A stretch of DNA of 64,000 nt from Flavobacterium oreochromis (GTDB taxonomy: Bacteria; Bacteroidota; Bacteroidia; Flavobacteriales; Flavobacteriaceae), in the NCBI RefSeq assembly GCF_019565455.1, contig NZ_CP067377.1, positions 310,001 through 374,000 of the forward strand, read 5' to 3'. Position 1 is the first letter of the stretch; every line of letters begins with the position of its first letter. Made by a program: the position numbers and the translations under genes. Below the pieces are notes generated by a model. The model saw nothing but the letters and a program-made list of their open reading frames with translations. It had not been told where the DNA came from and ran no database searches. Of the stretch, positions 18,329 through 29,669 are shown piece after piece.

Positions 18329-19847
18329 TTATTGCATTAGATAATCTTTTATTTTTTGGACATATGGATACATCACCATATCGTCTTTAAAAGTTGGTAC
18401 AATTGTACGAACTTCATCATAAAATTTACGAGTAGAAGAGGATACTTGAGCTGCATAACCTAATGAATCAATTGCTTGAACAATAGTAATCATTTCGATA
18501 GCTAATACCTCAAAAGCATTTTCAATTACCTTACCTGCCATTACAGCTGAATTTGTTCCCATGGAAACAATATCTTGATTATCATTATTGTTCGGAATAC
18601 TATGAACATACATTGGATTTGACAAAGTCTGTGACTCTGCGGTAGTAGATACTGCAGTAAATTGAACTCCTTGCATTCCAAAATTAAATCCTAATGTACC
18701 TAAATTAACAAATGGTGGTAATAATTCATTAATCTTAGAATTTAATAAGTAATTCAATTGTCTTTCTGCAAGCATAGTCATTTTAGCAACTACAATCTTC
18801 AATTTATCCATTTCTAGGGAAATATAATCACCGTGAAAATTACCTCCATGGTATACATGCTTATTTTTTACATCTATTATAGGGTTATCATTTGCTGAAT
18901 TAATTTCATTTTCTAAAACCTTAGCTGTATTTTTTTATTGTATCTAAGACTGGACCTAAAATTTGAGGAACGCAACGTAATGAATAATATTCTTGTACTT
19001 TTTCTTTGAATACTTCTTCATTATTTTCACCATTATAGAGATGTTCTTCTCGCTTACGGACTAACGTACTATCTTTTAGATGTTCACGCATCATTTTTGC
19101 AATTTCTTGCTGACCATAATGATGTTTAGTATTATTTAGTTCAGCAGATAAATGGTCGTCATAAGCTTGCACTATTTCATTTATTGCACTTGCTATTTTT
19201 ACTGACCAATCCAAAGCTTTTTGTGCATTATACACATTAACAATTCCAATACCGGTCATAACAGAGGTACCATTCATTAATGCTAATCCTTCGCGCAATT
19301 CAACTTTAATAGGTTCTAATCCCTCTACCTCTAAAACTTCTTTAGTCGTTTTTCTTTGGCCTTTATAAAAAACTTCTCCTTCACCTATTAAGGTTAGTGC
19401 TAAATGAGCTAACTGCACTAAATCTCCACTAGCTCCTACTCCTCCATGTTCAAAAATTAATGGTGTTATATCTCTATTAATAAATTCTTTCATTAGATTA
19501 ATAACAGAAGGATGAACCCCTGAATTCCCTAATGACAACGTATTCAATCTTGCTAAGATAGCTGATTTTACATTGACTGGGTTTAGGGGGTTACCTGTAC
19601 CTGATGAATGGCTTCTTATCAAGTTATACTGAAGCTGCAATCTATCTTGGTCTTTTATACGATATTGTGCCATAGGACCAAAACCTGTATTTACACCATA
19701 GATTATTTTATTTTCTGAAAATTTTTTTAAAAACTCAAAACTTTCTTCAACTCTGCTCAATACTTCTTGACTAATCTCTACATTTTGATTTTTAAACACT
19801 ATGGAAATGAATTCTTCGAGCTTTAAATATTCTTGTATAACTCCCAT
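18329..19847 (-). CDS. Tyrosine ammonia-lyase (aromatic amino acid lyase), frameshifted
   Basis: After removing one extra base in the run at 18930-18936 this is a 505-residue lyase. It contains the MIO-forming Ala-Ser-Gly in GGVGASGDLVQLAHLAL, the Tyr-loop IYGVNTGFGPMAQYRI and the selectivity region YNLIRSHSSGTG. The sequence matches, from memory, the Flavobacterium johnsoniae enzyme shown to be a tyrosine lyase although often named HutH. It would make p-coumarate, the starter of the aryl polyene. It is divergent from the FAD enzyme gene, with a shared 106-nt promoter region. Confidence 0.88.
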
Positions 19848-19917
19848 CCAAACTAATTTTTATAACAATTGATTAATATCTTTTTTATTTGATATTATGT
19901 ATTTATTTTTGAAGGTG

Positions 19918-19952
19918 CAAAGTTAATACATTCTCATAAAGAAAAAAGCAAA
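19918..19952 (-). promoter_or_regulatory. Bacteroidetes-type promoter for the ammonia-lyase gene
   Basis: On the minus strand a -7 box TAACTTTG (19918-19925) lies 23 nt downstream of TTTG (19949-19952), matching the TTTG-N17-23-TAnnTTTG pattern of Bacteroidetes sigma factor. It would start transcription about 60 nt before the lyase start. Confidence 0.45.
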
Positions 19953-19953
19953 T

Positions 19954-21207
19954 ATGAAACAAGAATTTGTAGACGTTTTAGTAATCGGCGCTGGACCTTC
20001 TGGCTGTGTATCAGCATCTTATTTACACAATAACGGAACAAGTGTAAAAGTGGTCGAAAAAACCAAATTTCCAAGATTAGTAGTAGGTGAAAGTTTAATC
20101 CCTAGAGTAATGGATCATTTTTATGAGAGTGGACTTTTTCCGGCATTAGATTCCATGAATTTTGAAAAAAAATTAGGTGCTCGATTCATAAGAGGGGAAG
20201 AAATATGTGTTTTTGACTTTAGTATCAAACATGGTAAGGGATGGGATTGGACTTGGCAAGTACCTCGTGCTGATTTTGACAATACTTTAGCAGAAGAAGT
20301 TATCCGAAAGGGAATTGATTTAGAGTTCGAAACGGAGGTATTAGATGTAAAATTTGATGGTTCTAATTCTATAACAACAGTAAAAGATAAAAATGGAGAA
20401 ACGAAAGAAATTCATGCTAAATTTATAATTGATTCTAGTGGATATGGCAGAGTATTACCTCGTTTATTAGACTTGGATACGCCTTCTAAGCTAGATCCTC
20501 ATTCATCTATATTCACACATGTTAAGGATATTAATAGACCTGAAGGAGAAGAAGGCACGCTTATTTCGTTTGATATTTTAGAAACAGAGGTATGGCTTTG
20601 GGTTATTCCTTTTTCTAATGGGAACACAAGTGTAGGTATAGTGGGTCCTACTTCATTTATCAATTCATTATCTAAAAATAATGATACTGCGGAAGCTTTA
20701 AAAAACGCAATTCAGAAATCAGATTATTATATTCAACGTTTTGGAGGTGTCGATTTCTTATTTGAACCTGTAAAACTAGAAAATTATTCAAGATCTGTAA
20801 AAAAGATGTACGGTGATGGTTTTGCTTTAACAGGTAATAGTTCAGAATTCTTAGATCCTGTATTTTCATCTGGTGTGGCATTTGCTACTGAATCTGGTAT
20901 GCTATCTGCTAAATTAGTTCACCGACAGTTAAAAGGGGAAAAGATTGACTGGGAAATTGAATTTACCCAATATATGCGATCAGGAATTGATGTCTTTACA
21001 ACGTATGTAAAGGAGTGGTATACAGGAAATCTTCAAACTTTATTCTTCCATCAACCTGAAAACCCTGATGTTAAAAAGAAAATATGTGCTGTTTTAGCAG
21101 GCTATGTTTGGGATGAAACGAATTCTTTCGTAAAAAAACATGATAGCGTTATAAAAAACATGGCGCACCTACTAAAAATGGAGGAAGAAGCTAAAGGAAA
21201 ATCCTAA
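19954..21207 (+). CDS. FAD-dependent oxidoreductase, tryptophan-halogenase-like
   Basis: A 417-residue flavoprotein. GAGPSGCVSASYL near residue 12 binds FAD; FPRLVVGESLIP matches the conserved segment of flavin-dependent halogenases and geranylgeranyl-reductase-like monooxygenases; WLWVIP matches the WxWxIP halogenase motif. A GFALTGNSSEFLDPVFSSG segment completes the FAD site. In flexirubin clusters it may hydroxylate or halogenate the aromatic ring; the sequence alone does not decide. It is the only pigment gene here on the plus strand. Confidence 0.78.
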   Translation: MKQEFVDVLVIGAGPSGCVSASYLHNNGTSVKVVEKTKFPRLVVGESLIPRVMDHFYESGLFPALDSMNFEKKLGARFIRGEEICVFDFSIKHGKGWDWTWQVPRADFDNTLAEEVIRKGIDLEFETEVLDVKFDGSNSITTVKDKNGETKEIHAKFIIDSSGYGRVLPRLLDLDTPSKLDPHSSIFTHVKDINRPEGEEGTLISFDILETEVWLWVIPFSNGNTSVGIVGPTSFINSLSKNNDTAEALKNAIQKSDYYIQRFGGVDFLFEPVKLENYSRSVKKMYGDGFALTGNSSEFLDPVFSSGVAFATESGMLSAKLVHRQLKGEKIDWEIEFTQYMRSGIDVFTTYVKEWYTGNLQTLFFHQPENPDVKKKICAVLAGYVWDETNSFVKKHDSVIKNMAHLLKMEEEAKGKS

Positions 21208-21245
21208 GTATAACTTGGGATTTTTTAATATTCGTTCTTTAAGTA

Positions 21246-21829
21246 CTATTTTAAATCTTTCAAAATTAATTTAGCAAATGATTTACCTATTTTAGCAAAT
21301 CCTTCACCAATATGTGATTCATTTGTAAAGTTACTAACCATTTTATTTCTAGGAGCATATTCACTTCTTACTTCAACCAAAACATTATTTTTATTAGCTG
21401 TCTCAATAATTTTTTAGAGTAGTAGTTAGTTTACATCATATAAACATACCATCCTGAATAAATCCGGCCTACTTGTCTTAACAAAGTATACTTTTAACAA
21501 AGACTTTCGCTAACATATAATTTTTGATCATTTTTTTCAAAACTTCATTAACTAATTGAATAAATTTAGGGTTCCAAACTCTCTATCTTGATTGTTCTCT
21601 TTTTTTCCAAATATCTCCCTCTCTATTTTTCTCATTTAATTCAGCAGAACGATTAGCTGTATATTGACTTTCTATTAAATTTCCTTTAATAATTTTAGAT
21701 TAGCGTAATCAAATTATACATTTAATCCTGCTTCATCTTTTAGAAAAACAGTTTTTTTAGCAATCTTAATTTCTTGTAAAAAGGATATTATTACAAAAAA
21801 GATACAAATAGTAAAATTCTTTTTCTCAT
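21246..21829 (-). pseudogene. Decayed small secreted-protein gene
   Basis: The minus strand shows a start with a signal-like MRKRILLFVSFF at 21829, then readable pieces across frames: KIAKKTVFLKDEAGLNV, then YTANRSAELNEKNREGD, and finally an open 45-50-codon C-terminal end with VEVRSEYAPRNKM and GEGFAKIGKSFAKLILKDLK ending in TAG at 21246. At least four in-frame stops interrupt it. The C-terminal pattern resembles a widespread Bacteroidetes secreted family of unknown function. The rest of 21208-21923 holds nothing else I can support. Confidence 0.65.
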
Positions 21830-21923
21830 AGATTATCATTTTTTTAGAATACATGTAAGCAAACATGTTGTATTAACATTCTAAACAATTACAATGGTAT
21901 CTTTAGATTATAAGTAATAAACG

Positions 21924-21960
21924 TAAAAGCCTATTCTATAAATTCTAGAATAGGCTTTTA
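21924..21960. terminator. Strong bidirectional terminator hairpin
   Basis: A perfect 15-bp inverted repeat (TAAAAGCCTATTCTA / TAGAATAGGCTTTTA) with a 7-nt loop and A/T tails on both sides. It lies just after the czcA stop and ends the metal-efflux operon. Confidence 0.9.
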
Positions 21961-21985
21961 CATTAAATTACATAAAAAATTACAA

Positions 21986-24900
21986 TTACGTAATTGGATT
22001 TTGTTTAACTCTATTGAAAACCCAAAATATAATAGGAAAAACTAATAAAGTCAACACTGTGGCTGTTATTAAACCTCCAATGATTACAATTGCTAAAGGT
22101 TTTTGACTTTCGGAGCCTATACCTGTACTGATTGCAGCTGGTAACAATCCAATGGAAGCCATTAAAGCCGTCATTACTACAGGTCTTGTTCGCATTTTGA
22201 CTCCCTTTAAAATGGCATCTTCAATTTTCATTTTTTCTTTTATATTTTGGTGGAATTCTGATATTAATATAACCCCGTTTTGAATACAAATTCCAAATAA
22301 GGCTATAAATCCAACACCTCCTGAAATTCCAAAATTCATACCTGTTATATGGAGTGCTAAAATTCCTCCAATAATAGCAAAGGGTACATTAGCTAATACT
22401 AATAAGGAATCTTTTATATTTCCAAACATAATGAATAATAAAACAAATATTCCTACTAAACTAATAGGCACCATCTGCCCCAAACGAGTTGTAGCTCGTA
22501 CTTGGTTTTCAAATTCTCCTGTCCATCCTATACTATATCCTGTAGGTAATTTTAATTTAGCTACATTTCGTTGTGCTTCGGCTATTGTACTTCCTAAATC
22601 ACGATCTCTAACTGAAAACTTAACTCCAATAAAACGTTTGGTATTATCACGATAAATAAATGCTGGTCCTGTAATCTTTTTAATTTTCGCAAATTCTTTA
22701 ATTGGTATTTTACTTCCATTAAGAGTTGGCACTAAAAGATTACTCATATCTTTTTCATCTTTTCGGTATTCTTTTAAATAACGAACCCGTACATCAAACT
22801 TTCTTTCTCCTTCATATTTTTCAGTAGCCGTTTTTCCTCCAAAAGCCATTTCTAAAACGGCTTGAGCGTCAGAAATTTTAACTCCATAAGCAGCCATTTT
22901 ATCACGATCTAAAATAACACTAACTTCAGGTTGTCCTACATTACGAAGAATTCCTACATCTTTTATTCCTTCTACATTTTTTATATTAGCAATTACTTGA
23001 TTGGCAAGCCTATCTAATTCTTCTAAATTTTCACCATAAATTTTTACGGCATTAGAGGCATTAATCCCTGCTACACTTTCTGCTACATTATCAATAATTG
23101 GCTGAGAATAATTAAATCCTATACCTTGATATTGTGATAAGTTTTTATCCATTTCACGAACCAAATCATCCATAGAAATTTTTCTTTTCCATTCCTCTTT
23201 TGGTTTTAAATTTACCTGCATTTGCACATAATAGAACCCACTAGGATCTGTTCCATCATTACTACGTCCTACTTGACTTAAAACACCATTCACTTCTGGA
23301 AATTTTTGCAATTCTTTCCTTAAGACAGCAGTTCTTTTAACTGTTTCTGTTAAACTTTGACTCATCGGAAATTTTGCTTCTACCCACAATGCTCCTTCAT
23401 TTAATTGAGGTAGGAATTCTGTCCCCATAAACTTAGCTGAAAAAAGAATTATCGCTATTAATGTTCCTGAAATGATTAAAGTAATCCTTTTATTTGCAAA
23501 GGTCCAACTAAATCCTTTTTGAACTAAGTTATCCCAAAAATTAACAAATGGATTGTGTTTTTCTTTAACATTTTTATTTAAAAAGATATGACATAGTACA
23601 GGAACGAGTGTAAGGGTAAAAATTAAAGCTCCTAATAATGCAAAACCTAATGTATAAGCTAAAGGAGAAAACATTTTTCCTTCTACTTTTTGAAAAGCAA
23701 AAATAGGAAGCAAAGCCGTAATAATGATAAGTTTTGAAAAGAAAATAGCCTTACCAAGTGTAGTTCCTGTTTGTTTAATAATTTTCCCTTTTGCTAACTT
23801 ATTAAATTTATCCATTCCTTTTTATGTGCAAGATGATCTAGAGTCACAAAGATACCTTCCACCATTACGACGGCTCCATCTATAATAATTCCAAAATCAA
23901 CTGCTCCTAATGATAGTAAATTGGCACTCATTCCTTTTAATTTCAAACATAAGAATGCAAACAGAAGGGATAAAGGGATAATAATTGAAACGGTAACTGT
24001 CGTGCGCCAATCGGCCATGAAAAGAAACACAATAACGGTCACAAAAATGATACCTTCAAACATATTGTGCATTACTGTTTCTGTAGTAAAATTCATAAGG
24101 TTATCTCGATCATAAAAAGTCACCATTTTTACATCTTTAGGCAAAATAGAAGTGTTTAATTCTTCTATTTTAGCTTTTACTCGTTCTAAAACTTCTTTTG
24201 GATTTTCACCTTTTCTCATAACCACAATTCCTTCTACGGCATCGTCATTACTATTTAATCCAACTTGTCCTACACGAGGCATTGCACTTTCATGAACATC
24301 AGCAAGGTTTTTAACTAAAATTGGATTGCCTCCAGCATCATCTACTATGATATTCTCTATATCTTGAATACTTCCTAATAGACCAACTCCACGAACTACA
24401 TAAGCTTGACCATTTTTTTCAATAACATCACCTCCGACATTAATATTACTTTCAGTTACAGCTTCATATACTTGCAACGGTGTGACACCATACTTTGCTA
24501 ATCTATTTGGGTCTACACTTATTTCATATGTTTTTTCTTGTCCCCCAAAGGCTACTAAGTCTGCAACACCAGGAACGGCTCTTAGCTGTCTATCAATAAC
24601 CCAATTTTGTAATGTTAACAGTTCTTTACTATCCCTATTTTTACTTTGAAGTGTGTATCTAAAAATTTCACCTGTAGGTCCATAAGGAGGCTGAACATCA
24701 GGGGTTACTCCATCTGGCAAAGAAACATTTCGAAGCTGATTATTTACTTGTTGTCGTGCAAAAAAGTCTTCTACATCATCTTCGAAAATGATTTTAATCA
24801 CTGAAAGTCCAAACATAGTAATGCTTCGAACGCTGGTTTTCTTTTGCACCGAATTCATAGAGATTTCGATAGGGGTAGTTACAAAACGTTCAATCTCTTC

Positions 24901-25083
24901 TGCACTGCGTCCATTCCATTCTGTTACGATAATAATTTGTGTATTTGTAACGTCTGGAAATGCTTCAATAGGCATATTTTTAAAGGCAACAAAACCTGAT
25001 ATAACGAGTACTGCTACCCAAAAAAAAGTAAAAGGCTTATTCTTTATGGAAAAAGCTATTATATTTTTTATGAATTTGTTCAT
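21986..25083 (-). CDS. CzcA-type heavy-metal efflux RND pump, frameshifted
   Basis: A 1032-residue inner-membrane RND transporter once one base is restored at 23819-23823 (LAHKKGMDKFN). Motif DFGIIIDGAVVMVE (Asp396, Asp402, Glu409) is the proton-relay signature of HME pumps for divalent cations (Zn/Co/Cd/Ni), not the copper/silver CusA version. An unusual Gly follows the Glu where Asn is usual. It works with the adaptor and TolC encoded upstream; a porin-like gene separates it from the adaptor gene. Confidence 0.92.
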
Positions 25084-25093
25084 AATTTATTTT

Positions 25094-26433
25094 TTAAATT
25101 CGGCAATGTACTCTAACGGAAAAGACATTTATGGGTCCTTGTCTATCTGCATTATAACCAGGATTTACTATAAATTGATAAGTACCTGTTAAATACATCT
25201 GATTTTTGACTAACTCAGCGGAATAATAAGTTTCTACAATGTGCTCTGGAGTATAATTTAAATAACCATCTCCTAACATAAATCCTTTTCCTCCTGATTT
25301 AAGATAATTTTGATGAGGTTTTGATAATCCATTAACTAAATAGGCGAAACCTAAAACATCACTTTTTCTATTCCAACGGTTCCCATTTAAAACACCTCCT
25401 AAACTAAAACTTCTGTCTATTTCAGTAAATGCCCATGTTTCATATTTTCCATCGTTCCAACTAAAACGAGCAAAAACACCTAAATCATCAGCTAGTTCTT
25501 GTTCTGCATTTAAACCAAATCCATATTTTGTTCCTCCATATGTTCTTACATTTTTTGTATCTGGACTGATAGGATTTAAAAGGATACTTTTTTGATAATC
25601 TCCCATATAAGTTGCATTAAAAAAGTAAGGGCTCTAATGGCTCCTGGCCTTTTATTAAAGTTAAATTTATAGGTATATTCTAAATTATGAGAAGAAGATT
25701 TAGGGTAATTCCAATTCATATCATTACCATTTGCTGCCAGAGGTAATAAAGCTGTTCCATAACGCAACTCATGTTTAGGCGTTATGTATTCTAAAACAAC
25801 TGCCGGTGTATACCCACGTGTATTAGCTGCATAATCCCAAGCTCCATTGGCCATTAAACCCCAATTCATAAACTGGGTACGTGCATCATGGCTATAGCGA
25901 TTATCATCAAAAAAATCAGCAAGACTGACTTTTCCAATGGTAAATGCAAAATAGTTATTGGGTACATATTCATCTAATTGATTAAAATCACTGTGATTAT
26001 GAAAATAATTTTGAATATCTTTCTTATGTTCTCCTCTATTTAGATCGAATATTTGTTTAAAAAACATTCTTGCTACATAGATTTTGGGTTCTGGATTACC
26101 TATCCTAAATGTTTCTCCATTTGTAGCACCTCCTAAACCTAAGGCTTCGCTAAGTCCTGACCCTCCTGCTATTTCAGGATTAAGATAAATACTTGCTCCT
26201 TTCCATAATTTTGCTCCTAAATATAATGTTCCTGTAATAGAAGTTTTACTTTCATTCTCTAAAGTCAAACTATTATCCCCAGAATAAGGTGCTTTATACC
26301 CTGCTTTCGTTTGATTTATTACCGTAGTTTGTGCGTGAATAGTAAATCCTTTTCGGTGATTGATGGTATCATTAACTTGTGCAAAACCTTGTAATGCAAA
26401 TAGGATTACTGTTATATAAATTATTTTTTTCAT
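25094..26433 (-). CDS. OprB-family carbohydrate-selective-type porin, frameshifted
   Basis: Signal peptide 1-18 (QGFAQ) then a barrel of about 446 residues: IYLNPEIAGGSGLSEALG, NYFAFTIGKVSLADFFDDN and NGAWDYAANTRGYTP match the OprB-type porin pattern. The frame is broken in the A-run 25619-25624; one added base gives RALTFFNATYMGDYQK. Its start overlaps the adaptor stop. A porin inside an RND operon is unusual for the classical CzcCBA layout; it may ease solute entry or exit linked to metal stress. Confidence 0.8.
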
Positions 26434-27529
26434 TAGTCGTTTAAAGCGTCGTAAATTAATAATTGGTTATTAGTGATAACCTTTTCTCCTTCATTCAGTC
26501 CAGCAGAAATAAATGTTACATTCCCTACTTGTCTAAAAACTTCTACCTGACGTGTTTCAATATTAGAACGGGATTTAAAGATCATTACAAAGTTTTTACT
26601 TTTATCAAATATAACGGCATTCGAAGGGACTGCTAACATATAATCATTTTCTTTATAAGACAATACGATATTAGCGCGCATTTCTGGTTTTAATAAAAAT
26701 TTTGGATTATCTAGTACTATTTGAGCACTCATCGCTTTTGTTTCTGGATTAATTATGTTAAAAATTTTATCAACCTTTCCATAAAATTTTTTATCAGGAT
26801 AACTCAAGGTTGTTACTTCTGCGTTTTCACCAACTTTAACTAATTCAATATCACTTTCATTAATATTTGCAATTGCCCATACTTTATTAATTTGAGCTAT
26901 ATCAAAAATATTATCTGTTTTATCATCACGTAAAAGCGTGTTTTCATTAATAGATTTTTGAGTAATAAATCCTGCAATAGGAGCGCGAACTTCAAAAATT
27001 GATCCCGCATGCACTTGATAAATTGTATTCGTTTCTTGACTTCTTTTTAATTGAGCTAAGGCTTTATTGTAAGCACTCTTAGCTTCTAAAACATCACGCT
27101 CAGTATTTAATTTACCTTCGTACATTTCTTGAGCCGCTTTTAAATTACTTTTTGCTACAACTACTTCATTTTTTGCATCATCATAATCTTTTTGAAATCC
27201 TGCAACTGAGGTACTCTTAATTGTTGCTAATAATTGTCCTTTTTGAACATAATCTCCTAATTGAACATATACTTTTGTCACATTTCCTCCTACTACTGGA
27301 TATACTTCTATAAATTTGTTATTATCCGCTGTAATTTTTCCAAAAAATTGAATTTCATTTTTCAATTGTTCTTTTTAATCACCTTTGTTTGAGTAGTCTG
27401 AAGCATTTTATCAGTTAAAACAATACCTGTTTCTTTTTGTTCCTTTTTAGCTTCCTCTTTACAAGACACAAACATAATTGCAAATAAAACAGTTGCAACT
27501 AATAGATTATCTTTCAATATTTTTCTCAT
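26433..27529 (-). CDS. RND periplasmic adaptor (CusB/CzcB family) lipoprotein, frameshifted
   Basis: About 365 residues. The true N terminus is a lipoprotein signal with MFVSCKEEAKK (Cys24), rejoined to the body by one base in the run 27372-27376 (VIKKEQLKNEIQFFG). The body has the lipoyl/barrel-sandwich start VYPVVGGNVTKVYVQLGDYVQKGQLL, a coiled-coil hairpin (about 85-145) and the beta-barrel domain. It bridges the CzcA pump and TolC. Confidence 0.9.
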
Positions 27530-27541
27530 TTCAAAAATTAA

Positions 27542-28798
27542 TTAATGTTTAAATATTTCAACATTGGTAATATAATTAAGGTCTAATCCTGACATAATCC
27601 ATTGTTTTTTAATCTCATTTTGCTGTATAACGGCTTGATTATAGCTTTCCAAAAAGTCTGTAAACTCAAGAAGGTTTATATTTCTCTTTTGAAAATTAGA
27701 CAATATTCCTTCATATACTTTTTCTAGATCTGATGTCATATTATTTGTAATTCCACTATATTGCTGCAATTGCTGTTGCCAAACTAAATAAGCGGTTGCT
27801 AAATTAGTTTCTAATTCCTGCCTTTTAAGTTCTAAATTATTTTTACTCTGTTCTAGCTGTGCTTTAGCAAGGGCAATGTTTCCTTTGTTTTGTTTCCATA
27901 ATGGCAGAGGGACTGCAAAGGTAAGATTTATTTGATTTTTAAAAGCTCCTCCTGATTGATCGTATGCTCCTCCAAGCGTTACATCTGGTGTATTAAGTGA
28001 CTGTTGCCATTTCAAATAAAGTGCTTGACTTTCACTCATTTTTTTAGTCCATAAATATTCAGGGTTATGTTCTAATAGCTTAGCTTTCATATCATCTTTT
28101 GTAAGCAATGTACTTGTATAATTAGCTAAAAGTTCTTTTTCGTTTAAAACAGGATCTATAACCTCTGGAATACCTGTAATAAATGAAAGATTTTGTTGAC
28201 TAATAATAATATCTTTAGCTATTACGTTTTTTTCATTTCTAAGACTTAATAATAATGTCTGAAGTCTTACCACGTCTTTTAGAGCTATGTTGCCTTTTTG
28301 AGCTTGTGTATTGTAAACGTCTAACAAAAATTCTAATTTCTCTATTTGAGAAACAAGAACTTTAATTTTTTGATTATCAAAATAAATACTACAAAAATTT
28401 TGTGCTAATTGATGTTTTAAACTTAAGAGTACCTGCTGAAATTGTATTTCAGCTAATTCTGCATTAGATTTAGCAAAGGCTACTTCATTTCGTTTTTTAC
28501 CTCCCATGTAAATTAATTGCTGGATTGCAAATGCTTTTTGCCCCGCTGCTCCTGCATCAAAAATTTTTCTTTTTCTGGATTATAAAAATTTAATTCACCT
28601 GAAACTATGGGCTGCTGCCATATTTTTGCTTGTATAATTTGTGCCTTAGAAGCGTCAATATTATACTGTTGAGCAATTAATTGTAAATTATTTTTTTTCA
28701 ATGCTAATTCACAATCTTCTAATCTGAGTGCTTTTTGTGAATAAATAGGACTGAAAACAACACACAAAAAAAACCTCTTAATATTTTATTTAACATTT
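27542..28798 (-). CDS. TolC-family outer-membrane efflux protein, frameshifted
   Basis: About 419 residues after two single-base restorations: at 28559-28563 (EKFFDAGAAGQKAF) and in the A-run at 28770-28777 (signal peptide start at 28798). Helical coiled-coil repeats dominate, with LWKQNKGNIALAKAQLEQSKN typical of TolC/CzcC helices. It is the first gene of the metal-efflux operon and lies 12 nt before the adaptor gene. Confidence 0.88.
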
Positions 28799-28859
28799 TT
28801 TATTTTTTTTGTAAAATATAAGTCTTTTATTTTATCGCAATAAATAACTTAAAAATCTT

Positions 28860-29627
28860 TTATTTATTGTACCAATCAAAATTTGTTAAATAGGAAATTC
28901 TAACCGTTGGATTATTTTCTTGAATTGTATTTCCTAAATTCCAATTGTTTTGATGAATATAATTTAATTGTATTTGATGATGTGAATTTAGATTATAACC
29001 AAATCCTGCAATTATTCTATTTTGTTGAAATAGTGTTTTAGCGTCTTTTACTCCTATATTTATAAAAGCCTCATCTCCAACATTTAAGAACAGCTTAGAC
29101 TTCCCATTATCATCTTTAACTAATGGATAATTTATTACAAACATATAACGCAAACGATTTCTATAGTCATAATGATCAATTTCATAATTCCCATCTGTAT
29201 TTTTTATAGGAATCCCTACTAAACGATATTCATCACGTAACCGATTTGTAAATTTAAAATCACCACTATTTAAAACATAAGTTCCTTGTATCCAGATATG
29301 ATCTTCAGGTGTATCTGTTTTATTTATAGGAGTTTCACCATACACATAAGTATTATAATGTGAATAACCAATACTTCCTATAAAGTTTTTATGAAAATGA
29401 TAATCAATTGAAGGACGAATAAAATATTGCTGTTTTTCATCAAATCCATTAGCATAACGCATGGTTGCTTCTAAAGTAAAAGATATTTTTTTATTTAACA
29501 TATTTTTACCCATATAATGAAACCAAATATCCTTGTTATGATTTATTGTTTGAGCTTGGGTAGCTGTTCCTATGGTTATAAATAGGAGTACTAGTAGTAC
29601 CCCTATTTTTTTTAAATTAAACTTCAT
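28860..29627 (-). CDS. DUF2490 family beta-barrel protein
   Basis: A 255-residue outer-membrane-type protein. The signal peptide is about residues 1-26 (TATQAQ). The body is strand-rich with DIWFHYMGKNML, the repeated R-Y/F motifs and NRLRDEYR / NRLRYMF characteristic of DUF2490 proteins. It follows the SulP gene and is probably the last gene of the dab operon. Function unknown; as an outer-membrane barrel it may permit solute entry linked to the transporters. Confidence 0.8.
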   Translation of the reverse strand: MKFNLKKIGVLLVLLFITIGTATQAQTINHNKDIWFHYMGKNMLNKKISFTLEATMRYANGFDEKQQYFIRPSIDYHFHKNFIGSIGYSHYNTYVYGETPINKTDTPEDHIWIQGTYVLNSGDFKFTNRLRDEYRLVGIPIKNTDGNYEIDHYDYRNRLRYMFVINYPLVKDDNGKSKLFLNVGDEAFINIGVKDAKTLFQQNRIIAGFGYNLNSHHQIQLNYIHQNNWNLGNTIQENNPTVRISYLTNFDWYNK

Positions 29628-29669
29628 TGTGTCTTTTTATATGCTTTATGAAAATAAGATTTTATGAAA

